DNA from: Clostridiales bacterium
GTDB lineage: Bacteria > Bacillota > Clostridia > Oscillospirales > Ruminococcaceae
Reading direction: 5' to 3'
Length of the DNA stretch: 12,869 bases
Assembly: GCA_029007575.1 (NCBI GenBank)
Contig: JAQXIB010000185.1
Span: forward strand, 1-12,869
Shown: positions 7,654 to 12,869 of the stretch, piece after piece
How positions within the stretch are numbered: position 1 is the stretch's first letter
Layout of the letters: every line of letters starts with the position of its first letter
Notes under the pieces: generated by a model
Databases searched by the model: none
Told to the model about the DNA's origin: nothing
Seen by the model: the letters and a program-made list of their open reading frames with translations, nothing else
Program-made: the position numbers and the translations under genes

Positions 7654-8025
7654 TTAATCTGAGTTTGAATAAATCCGGTCGCAGATTTCTAAAAATTCCT
7701 GCTTGGATATTCCGTTTAAGCGCGCCTCTGAAAGGATCACTTTCAATAATTCCATGGATTTATCCGATAGCCCTTTGGGCTTTTCCAAATGGTCATTTAC
7801 GATCGCACCGCTTCTGCGGTCGGATAAAATATATCCTTCCTGTTTCAACAATTGATACGCTTTACTGACTGTCATCATGTTGATGCCTGCTTCATCTGCA
7901 AGCGCTCGGATGGTAGGCAGTTTTTCTCCGGGCGCCAGCGTTCCCTGTGCGATGCCTTGTACAATTTGATTACGGATTTGCCGATATATGGGAATATGAG
8001 ACGCAAAATCAAGCCGTAAAATCAT
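7654..8025 (-). CDS. GntR-family regulator, YtrA type
   Basis: A 123-residue repressor. Residues about 8-75 are a GntR winged helix-turn-helix (IPIYRQIRNQIVQGIAQGTLAPGEKLPTIRALADEAGINMMTVSKAYQLLKQEGYI). The short C-terminal helical tail of about 45 residues replaces the large effector domains of other GntR subfamilies, which defines the YtrA group; such proteins dimerise and commonly control ABC transporter operons induced by cell-envelope antibiotics. It is the first gene of the operon, and a perfect inverted repeat covers its promoter, so it very likely represses itself and the three genes after it. The ribosome site is weak (AGAGATGG about 8 bases from ATG), in keeping with a low-abundance repressor. 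Confidence 0.95.
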   Translation of the reverse strand: MILRLDFASHIPIYRQIRNQIVQGIAQGTLAPGEKLPTIRALADEAGINMMTVSKAYQLLKQEGYILSDRRSGAIVNDHLEKPKGLSDKSMELLKVILSEARLNGISKQEFLEICDRIYSNSD

Positions 8026-8045
8026 TTTATGACCATCTCTTTCTG

Positions 8046-8075
8046 ATACTAAAATCTAATCCAATGCATTATTTG
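8046..8075 (+). repeat. Isolated end similar to the 11039-11194 element
   Basis: ATACTAAAATCTAAT (8046-8060) is identical to the right terminal repeat of the element at 11039-11194 read on the minus strand, and the next 15 bases match at 9 positions, 24 of 30 in all. No second end is seen nearby. It lies in the leader of the GntR operon and overlaps the first bases of the operator. It may be a relic of an insertion or a chance A/T-rich match. Confidence 0.45.
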
Positions 8076-8103
8076 CATTATTTATTATAATGCAAATAAT
8101 GCA
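8065..8103. promoter_or_regulatory. GntR (YtrA-type) operator, perfect 17+17 inverted repeat
   Basis: Arms 8065-8081 (TGCATTATTTGCATTAT) and 8087-8103 are exact reverse complements around a 5-base centre TTATT. Each arm itself carries two copies of TGCATTAT, so there are four half-sites. The site covers the -10 and most of the spacer of the operon promoter, so binding would block RNA polymerase. Its size and symmetry fit YtrA-type operators. Confidence 0.88.
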
Positions 8104-8112
8104 AGTTGTCAA
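8084..8112 (-). promoter_or_regulatory. Consensus promoter of the GntR-ABC operon
   Basis: On the minus strand TTGACA (8112-8107), 17 bases, TATAAT (8089-8084): both hexamers and the spacing match the housekeeping consensus exactly. The start would be near 8077, giving a leader of about 52 bases. A promoter this strong is expected to need the overlapping operator for silence. Confidence 0.92.
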
Positions 8113-8136
8113 TCTTTCTGCCTTGATATTTCCGGA

Positions 8137-8186
8137 CAAAAACAGATTCCGTAAAAGGCACTTGGCTTTTTCACGGAATCTGTTTT
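8137..8186 (-). terminator. Intrinsic terminator of copA
   Basis: A 14-bp perfect stem, arms 8139-8152 and 8173-8186 (AAAACAGATTCCGT and complement), with further pairing of AAAAG and CTTTT inside, begins 10 bases after the copA stop codon. On the minus strand it ends with TTTTTGTCC. It separates copA from the GntR operon promoter at 8084-8112. Confidence 0.88.
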
Positions 8187-8195
8187 GGAACGTGT

Positions 8196-8402
8196 TTATT
8201 TTATTTTGACTACTTCATAACCGGCATCTGTCACTGCTTTCACAAGCAGATCATCCTCCACCGGATGCGAAAGCTGCAAAACCGCTTTTTTATCCTCCAA
8301 ACTGACCTGCGCCTGCACGCCGTCGATGCCGTTTAGCACCGCCTCTACTCTGGCCTTGCAGTGATTGCAGGACATTCCTTCGATCCACATTTCTTTTTCC
8401 AT
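8196..8402 (-). CDS. copZ: Possible internally initiated CopZ-like copper chaperone
   Basis: The last 68 residues of the copA frame form a complete heavy-metal-associated domain (MEKEMWIEGMSCNHCKARVE to YEVVKIK) with the copper-binding GMSCNHC motif. Free CopZ proteins are 66-70 residues long and shuttle Cu(I) to CopA. The ATG at 8402 has AAGGAG (8417-8412) 9 bases upstream, as good a ribosome site as any in the window, inside the CopA linker. I infer that the domain may be made alone as well as fused. Alternatively the site is a relic of a once separate copZ whose upstream stop codon was lost. Confidence 0.5.
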   Translation of the reverse strand: MEKEMWIEGMSCNHCKARVEAVLNGIDGVQAQVSLEDKKAVLQLSHPVEDDLLVKAVTDAGYEVVKIK

Positions 8403-10751
8403 TTTTGTATTCTCCTTAATATGAATTTCATTTGGATGAGCTTGCTGTTCAAAGCTGTGGTCTCGCTGAACGGTATGATATTTCGGACGGAACAGCTTGA
8501 GCCGCAAAGCGTTGCTCACCACGCAAACCGAGCTTAAACTCATCGCGGCAGCCGCAAACATCGGATTAAGCTTCCAGCCCAGTACCGAAAAAAACACACC
8601 TGCCGCCAGCGGAATACCGATGGTATTATAGATCAACGCCCAGAACAGATTCTCTTTAATATTACGAAGAGTGGCTTTGCTCAACTGTACCGCTGCCACC
8701 GCGTCCAAAAGATCGCTTTTCATCAGGATAACATCCGCCGATTCAATGGCAATATCAGTTCCCGCACCGATCGCAATGCCGACATCGGCACGTGCCAATG
8801 CCGGAGAATCATTGATACCGTCCCCTACCATGGCAACCTTTTTCCCGCTTTCCTGAAGCTGTCTGATTTTTTGCTCTTTTTGCTGCGGCAGTACCTCGGC
8901 AATGACCTCGTCGATCTCCACTTCACGCTGAATCGCATTCGCCGTTTTGGAATGATCCCCCGTCAGCATCACGGTATGGATCCCCATATGCTTCAATTCG
9001 GATATTGCCGTTTTGCTGGAGGGCTTTAAGGTATCTTTGACCGCAATCACGCCGATTACTCTTTGTTCATCCGCAAAAAACAACGGCGTTTTTCCCTGCT
9101 CCGCAAAATCCAGAACGATATTTTCCGGCAAATCCATCACAATGTGATTTTCATCGAGCATCTTCTGATTGCCGGCAAAATATTTTTTCCCCGCGATCGT
9201 GCCGACAATCCCCTGTCCGGTAACCGATGTAAAAGAATCCAGCGCATCGGGCTGAATATTTTCCTGATCGGCCTGAAGCATGATTGCTTCCGCCAGCGGA
9301 TGTTCCGAAGCGTTTTCCAAAGTTGCGGCAATTTTCAGCAAGGCAGTTTCCGAAAAGCCTTCGGCGGTGACGATGTCGGTAACGACCGGTTTGCCGGCAG
9401 TCAGTGTGCCGGTCTTGTCGAACACGATCGTATCGATGCCGTGCAATATTTCCAGCGCTTCGGCGGACTTGATTAAAATGCCGTTTTGCGCGCCCTTTCC
9501 TGTTCCGACCATGATCGCAGTCGGCGTCGCAAGTCCCAATGCACAAGGACAGGAAATGACCAGCACGGCGATCCCGATAGACAGCGAAAATGCAAAAGAC
9601 TGACCGATCAACAGCCATACAATCACCGAAATCAGTGCAACAGCAATCACAATCGGCACAAATACACCGCTTACCCGATCAGCCAGCTTGGCAATCGGCG
9701 CTTTGGAAGAACTCGCTTCTTCAACCAGCCGAATGATCTGTGATAAAGTTGTATCTTCTCCGACCTTGGTCGCTTTCATCCGAAAATATCCGGCTTTGTT
9801 CATGGTCGCACCGATCACGGTATCGCCCGGACCTTTTTCGACAGGGATACTTTCTCCGGTGATAGCAGCTTCATCCACCGAAGTGCCGCCCTCTATGATG
9901 ATTCCGTCCACCGGAATGGTATTGCCCGGCTTAACCACGACGATATCATCCCGAACGACTTCTTCCGACGGGATTTCCGTTTCTGCTCCGTCTCGAATTA
10001 CCAGTGCCGTTTTCGGCGCCAGATGAATTAGTTTTGTGATTGCTTCCGAGGTTTTCCCCTTTGCCCGGGTTTCTAAATACTTTCCGAGCGTAATCAAGGT
10101 CAAGATCATTCCGGCGGATTCAAAATACAGATCCATGGTGTATTGATGCACCAAATCCATATTCTGATGCCCCAACCCGAATCCGATCTGATAAATCGCA
10201 ACAATCCCGTAAACTATGGCTGCCGCCGAACCGATGGCAATGAGGGAATCCATATTTGGAGAACCCTTAAACAGTGTTTTAAAGCCCACCTGAAAATATT
10301 TAAAATTTACAAAAACAATAGGAATGACCAGCAAAAACTGGGTAAAAGCGAAGGACAGCGCATTTTCATGTCCGGTCAAGAAAGACGGCAGCGGCACGCC
10401 CATCATATGTCCCATCGAAATATAAAAAAGCGGGATCAAAAACACCAAAGAAAGGATCAACCGAAACTTCATGTTTTTCAATTCTCCGGCAATGGCATCT
10501 TCCGGGACGGAGGGAGTTTTCTTAGCGGAATGTTTAGATGAAATCAGCGACGCATGATATCCGCCGGATTCCACCGCCTGCACAATATCCTGCACCGAAA
10601 CGAGATCGGAAGCAAAATCCACCGACATACTGTTGCTTAGCAGGTTTACGGTACAATTGCGAATCCCGTTTAACTTGGAAACACTTTTTTCGACATGCGC
10701 AGCACAAGCAGAACAGGTCATTCCCGTCACTTGAAATTTTTCGTGAGCCAT
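8196..10751 (-). CDS. copA: Copper-exporting P1B-type ATPase with a C-terminal CopZ-like domain
   Basis: An 851-residue Cu(I)-pumping ATPase of the cytoplasmic membrane. In order: N-terminal metal-binding domain (GMTCSACAAHVE, 10-21), the first membrane helices (about 96-225), actuator TGES (298-301), transport-site CPC (401-403), phosphorylation DKTGT (445-449), SEHP in the nucleotide domain (482-485), hinge GDGINDSP (643-650), and the last helices with N-X6-YN-X4-P (701-714) and MSLSS (737-741), the copper-type signature. Residue 743 is Cys where Ser is frequent. A polar linker (756-783) leads to a second metal-binding domain (GMSCNHC, 792-798), unlike the usual N-terminal placing. The ATG at 10751 follows GAGGAG. 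It has its own promoter and terminator; no CsoR or CopY gene is in the window. Confidence 0.97.
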   Translation of the reverse strand: MAHEKFQVTGMTCSACAAHVEKSVSKLNGIRNCTVNLLSNSMSVDFASDLVSVQDIVQAVESGGYHASLISSKHSAKKTPSVPEDAIAGELKNMKFRLILSLVFLIPLFYISMGHMMGVPLPSFLTGHENALSFAFTQFLLVIPIVFVNFKYFQVGFKTLFKGSPNMDSLIAIGSAAAIVYGIVAIYQIGFGLGHQNMDLVHQYTMDLYFESAGMILTLITLGKYLETRAKGKTSEAITKLIHLAPKTALVIRDGAETEIPSEEVVRDDIVVVKPGNTIPVDGIIIEGGTSVDEAAITGESIPVEKGPGDTVIGATMNKAGYFRMKATKVGEDTTLSQIIRLVEEASSSKAPIAKLADRVSGVFVPIVIAVALISVIVWLLIGQSFAFSLSIGIAVLVISCPCALGLATPTAIMVGTGKGAQNGILIKSAEALEILHGIDTIVFDKTGTLTAGKPVVTDIVTAEGFSETALLKIAATLENASEHPLAEAIMLQADQENIQPDALDSFTSVTGQGIVGTIAGKKYFAGNQKMLDENHIVMDLPENIVLDFAEQGKTPLFFADEQRVIGVIAVKDTLKPSSKTAISELKHMGIHTVMLTGDHSKTANAIQREVEIDEVIAEVLPQQKEQKIRQLQESGKKVAMVGDGINDSPALARADVGIAIGAGTDIAIESADVILMKSDLLDAVAAVQLSKATLRNIKENLFWALIYNTIGIPLAAGVFFSVLGWKLNPMFAAAAMSLSSVCVVSNALRLKLFRPKYHTVQRDHSFEQQAHPNEIHIKENTKMEKEMWIEGMSCNHCKARVEAVLNGIDGVQAQVSLEDKKAVLQLSHPVEDDLLVKAVTDAGYEVVKIK

Positions 10752-10816
10752 ATCAGCATTTACTCCTCGGTAAGATTCCGTTCTTATATCGTTTAAAATC
10801 TACGATTACGGTATAT

Positions 10817-10844
10817 ATTATATTCTGATTTTTTCAAAAGTCAA
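10817..10844 (-). promoter_or_regulatory. Promoter of copA
   Basis: On the minus strand TTGACT (10844-10839) and TATAAT (10822-10817) are 16 bases apart. The start would be near 10810, giving a leader of about 59 bases. A short inverted repeat ATCGT/ACGAT (10788-10792, 10802-10806) lies just downstream, but I see no clear CsoR or CopY operator. Confidence 0.75.
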
Positions 10845-10902
10845 TAACCAGAAGAAACATCATTCTGTTCATAACCTCTCCTAAACATTAATTCTTTCCA
10901 AT

Positions 10903-10931
10903 AAAAAAGGACGGGGTTTACCCATCCTTTT
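10903..10931 (-). terminator. Intrinsic terminator upstream of copA
   Basis: Arms AAAAGGA (10905-10911) and TCCTTTT (10925-10931) plus three inner G-C pairs form a hairpin with one mismatch. On the minus strand it is followed by a run of T (TTTTTTATT), so it acts toward copA and stops transcription arriving from the right. On the plus strand the T run is short. Confidence 0.75.
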
Positions 10932-10995
10932 GCAGGGAAAATGCCCGCATTTATCAAGCTCATATGCGTTTTTTATCAAAGCGATTTCCCTGCCT
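10903..10995 (-). ncRNA. Candidate small structured RNA, about 90 bases
   Basis: On the minus strand the exact arms GCAGGGAAA (10993-10985) and TTTCCCTGC (10940-10932) close a 9-bp stem. Inside it CGCAT and ATGCG can form a second helix, and TTTGATAAA and CTTGATAAA repeat. Directly after the outer stem comes the terminator hairpin and T run. A -10-like TATACT (11007-11002) would start the RNA near 10995, at the foot of the stem, but no good -35 is present. I do not recognise the fold as a known riboswitch or small RNA. It could instead be the 3' end of the transcript from the 11195-12869 genes. Confidence 0.35.
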
Positions 10996-11038
10996 GATGA
11001 TAGTATATCCGATACCCGAGCATAATATACCGGTCTTA

Positions 11039-11194
11039 TACTAAAATCTGATTGAAAGCTTTCATCAATTTCTGAGGATGAATTGTACCAGAAAAGGCAG
11101 ACGACACCGCTGGGCTGACGCCCAGCAAGGAGGATAACACGTTCTGGTGCAATTCAGGTCGGAAAGAATGAAAGCATTTCATTAGATTTTAGTA
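11039..11194. mobile_element. MITE-like palindromic element with TA flanks
   Basis: The ends ATACTAAAATCT (11038-11049) and its reverse complement (11184-11195) are identical over 12 bases and stay similar for about 30. Further in, GAATTGTACCAGAA (11080-11093) pairs with TTCTGGTGCAATTC (11142-11155) with one G-U, and GCTGGGC pairs with GCCCAGC (11109-11126) around the loop TGAC. The whole element folds into one long hairpin. It encodes no transposase. The TA at each boundary (11039-11040 and 11193-11194) fits the target duplication of IS630/Tc1-type elements. It lies directly after the stop codon of the 64-residue gene. A structured RNA domain is an alternative. Confidence 0.6.
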
Positions 11195-11389
11195 TTATTT
11201 CATTTCGATCACATATTCTTTTAAACTGCTCAATTCTTTCATCAGCGGGACACCGATCACCTTTGCCAACGCTTGATTGAGCTCGTCGTATTGGTTGCCG
11301 GTGACAATGATTTCATCATATCGATGCTGCTGTAAATCTTCTATTCTGCGGTCAATTTCAGAAATAATCTGTGCTTTTATATTATTCAT
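11195..11389 (-). CDS. Small hypothetical protein, 64 residues
   Basis: I do not recognise this protein. It begins MNNIKAQIISEIDRRIEDLQQHRYDE, a charged helix, followed by IIVTGNQYDELNQALAKVIGVPLMKELSSLKEYVIEMK; there is no signal peptide, membrane span or cysteine. The start at 11389 is preferred over the ATG at 11506, because AAAGGATGG lies 7 bases before it and the longer form would overlap the 3' end of the upstream YfhO gene and begin with low-complexity sequence. It lies 67 bases behind that gene on the same strand. Its stop codon abuts the MITE-like element, so the reading frame may once have continued further. Confidence 0.7.
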   Translation of the reverse strand: MNNIKAQIISEIDRRIEDLQQHRYDEIIVTGNQYDELNQALAKVIGVPLMKELSSLKEYVIEMK

Positions 11390-11399
11390 TTTATTACCA

Positions 11400-11447
11400 T
11401 CCTTTCGTTTGCTGAAATTGTTATTAGTATTGCAGGCAACGAAAGGA
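11400..11447 (-). promoter_or_regulatory. Hairpin that can mask the ribosome binding site of the 64-residue gene
   Basis: TCCTTTCGTT (minus strand, 11447-11438) is an exact complement of AACGAAAGGA (11409-11400), 28 bases apart, and the pairing extends by two more pairs past a one-base bulge. The second arm contains AAAGGA, the core of the ribosome site of the gene starting at 11389. In mRNA coming from the YfhO gene this stem would hide that site. Confidence 0.5.
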
Positions 11448-11456
11448 ATATTCCGA

Positions 11457-12869
11457 TTATTTTTTTGATGTTCGATATTTCCGCAAAATAAAAAATAGGA
11501 TTGCAAGCATCGTCACAACAGTAACTCCGACGCCAAACCGAAATCCGGTCGGATAATAAGTGAATTTAGTTTCATGAGTTCCTTTTTCAAGCGGCACCAT
11601 AATAAAAGTATCCAAAAGAGTCTGATATTCCGTCTTGTTCCCGTCTACGAACAAGGTAAATCCTTTGTCAAACGGAATAGAAGTATACAAATATCCATTT
11701 TCCGGCATTGCAATGCTGCCCGAAACATTCCCGTTTTGATAGTTTTTTGTTTGCAGACCGCTTCCCTGCAGCCTGCGCATTACTGTAGAAAAAGTTTCGG
11801 TGTCCAATTCACATATTTCTTCCGCAATCGGATCAATCCAACTGTTGTAAAATTGACAGACCACTTCCAACTCTTGACCGGGTTCAAAGCTGCCGAGGTA
11901 CAAAACATGCTTGGTTGCACTTCCGAAATATGGAGCATACTCCCTACCGTTTAGATAAATTTTCGCGTTTGCGTGTTTGTTGCTTGCCAGAGAAAGATAG
12001 ATCGGATTGTCCGATTCTGTACAAAACCGATAGATCAGTTTGTTGTCGCTTACTGACTCTTTCTCAAACGCAATGTCATGAAAGGCTTCTGTTTCTTCGC
12101 CGCATATCGCACTGAGCAAACGATTTTGATTTTCAAGATATAAATAAGGATCCAACGATAAATTGTCCGAAGCCGCCAAACCGATAAAGCCCACCGGCAG
12201 ATAATACGGATTCTCATACAAGGTGATGTCATCGTTTGTCATAACCTGCTGATAAAAATCCGGTAATTCGCTTTTGGCCATGATGTATCGCACGCCGAAC
12301 AGGCTGTCAGTCACCGGTGTGGAACCGAAATAGGAATCCCAAAAATAATCCTGCGCCATTCCCAGCTTTTTCAGCGTTTGATTGATTTGTTTATTGTACG
12401 CCGACGAATAATGGGTGATCCCGTTGTAGCCCAGTGTCAGCGCATCGTTCTTTGACAATTCAAAATCTTTTTCGATCCGGTACCATTGTGACTGATCTTC
12501 TTTTGCCTTGGCGACCAATGGGCGAATCGAGGAATAAAAGTTTTCATACTCGGCAGTGGTACGATAGCGGAACTCTCCGTCCAAGCCGTTTATCATGGTT
12601 TGGGCGTTATAATATAATTCTCCCATCGTGCTTGCAAAAATCAAAAGTGCCAAGGAAATCAAGGAAATACGTAACGCCCTTTTTTCGGCTTGCTTTCGCA
12701 CTGCCGATATCAGATTTTCGGTCGCAGGCAGACAAGAAAGCGTCTGAGCTGCCAAAAAAATCAATAGAAAACTGAAAACAAAAGCATATCGATGCGGAAA
12801 CCAGTTGGGAGACTGAAAAATATGCCAGATGGTATCCGGCACCGTGAAAAGAAAGCTGCATATCATGAA
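11457..12869 (-). CDS. yfhO: YfhO family membrane protein, C-terminal part (runs off right edge)
   Basis: The visible 470 residues are the C-terminal part of a large polytopic membrane protein of the YfhO family. Seen here: SPNWFPHRYAFVFSFLLIFLAA (a typical YfhO motif running into a span), another span around ALRISLISLALLIFASTMGEL, then a long extracytoplasmic region with SLFGVRYIMAKSELP and beta-rich segments, and a last span (FGVGVTVVTMLAILFFIL) with a positive tail KYRTSKK. YfhO proteins are GT-C-like glycosyltransferases; in Bacillus and Listeria they help glycosylate lipoteichoic or wall teichoic acid from a lipid-linked sugar. The start codon lies outside the window, so the first visible ATG is not the true start. 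Confidence 0.88.
   Translation of the reverse strand, partial: FMICSFLFTVPDTIWHIFQSPNWFPHRYAFVFSFLLIFLAAQTLSCLPATENLISAVRKQAEKRALRISLISLALLIFASTMGELYYNAQTMINGLDGEFRYRTTAEYENFYSSIRPLVAKAKEDQSQWYRIEKDFELSKNDALTLGYNGITHYSSAYNKQINQTLKKLGMAQDYFWDSYFGSTPVTDSLFGVRYIMAKSELPDFYQQVMTNDDITLYENPYYLPVGFIGLAASDNLSLDPYLYLENQNRLLSAICGEETEAFHDIAFEKESVSDNKLIYRFCTESDNPIYLSLASNKHANAKIYLNGREYAPYFGSATKHVLYLGSFEPGQELEVVCQFYNSWIDPIAEEICELDTETFSTVMRRLQGSGLQTKNYQNGNVSGSIAMPENGYLYTSIPFDKGFTLFVDGNKTEYQTLLDTFIMVPLEKGTHETKFTYYPTGFRFGVGVTVVTMLAILFFILRKYRTSKK

Noticed and set aside
9151..9618. 155-codon minus-strand frame within copA
   Set aside because: It is an out-of-frame shadow of the CopA nucleotide-binding region, rich in Arg, Cys and His, with no start signal.
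10834..10872. 12-codon frame MNRMMFLLVIDF with AGGAGAGG before it, upstream of copA
   Set aside because: It has a good ribosome site and could be a leader peptide, but no promoter lies between it and the terminator at 10903-10931, and the copA promoter overlaps it, so it would rarely be transcribed.
10841..10963. 40-codon minus-strand frame starting inside the candidate small RNA
   Set aside because: No ribosome binding site, and it runs through the intrinsic terminator at 10903-10931.
11003..11030. GTATAT/ATATAC inverted repeat with ATACCC in the middle, possible copper-regulator site
   Set aside because: The arms are only six A/T-rich bases, there is no GGGTA partner, and it is about 160 bases upstream of the copA promoter.
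11053..11064. TGAAAGCTTTCA palindrome
   Set aside because: It resembles a cre half pattern but is two bases short at the centre and is explained by the stem of the MITE-like element.

Overview
The window looks like chromosomal DNA from a low-to-moderate GC Bacillota, most likely a member of Clostridia. The grounds are A/T-rich intergenic DNA, strong GGAGG-type ribosome binding sites, near-consensus housekeeping promoters, an IreB (UPF0297) protein, a YtrA-type GntR regulator and a YfhO protein. I cannot place it to genus. No rRNA, tRNA, CRISPR array, transposase or phage gene is visible. Most genes lie on the minus strand; only a DeoR-type regulator and ireB are on the plus strand.

Region 1 (1-2940) is an L-rhamnose catabolic locus. 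rhaA (isomerase) is followed on the minus strand by the start of rhaB (rhamnulokinase), which runs off the left edge. A 28-bp perfect palindrome lies between them. A DeoR-family regulator is divergent. The 261-bp divergent intergenic region holds a good promoter for rhaA, a 15-bp palindrome and a degenerate second copy of it, which are candidate operators.

Region 2 (2941-3864) has ireB with its own promoter, separated from its usual ruvX partner. It converges on a short DUF6483-like gene, with a 15-bp-stem terminator between the two.

Region 3 (3884-8112) is a four-gene minus-strand operon: YtrA-like GntR repressor, DUF5808-type membrane protein, ABC ATPase, ABC permease. Its promoter matches consensus perfectly and lies inside a perfect 17+17 inverted repeat that must be the regulator's operator. 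This is the layout of an inducible, self-repressed export or envelope-stress system.

Region 4 (8137-10844) is a copper-export P-type ATPase, copA. A CopZ-like metal-binding domain is fused in frame at its C-terminus, and a complete ribosome binding site and ATG remain inside the linker, so one gene may yield both CopA-CopZ and free CopZ.

Region 5 (10845-11194) is non-coding. It holds a compact two-hairpin structure ending in an intrinsic terminator (candidate small RNA) and a 156-bp palindromic MITE-like element with flanking TA. Between them, 10996-11037 shows nothing beyond an isolated -10-like hexamer at 11002-11007. A related end of the element occurs next to the GntR operator. Region 6 (11195-12869) has a 64-residue unknown protein whose ribosome binding site can be masked by a hairpin, downstream of the C-terminal part of a YfhO-type membrane protein that runs off the right edge.
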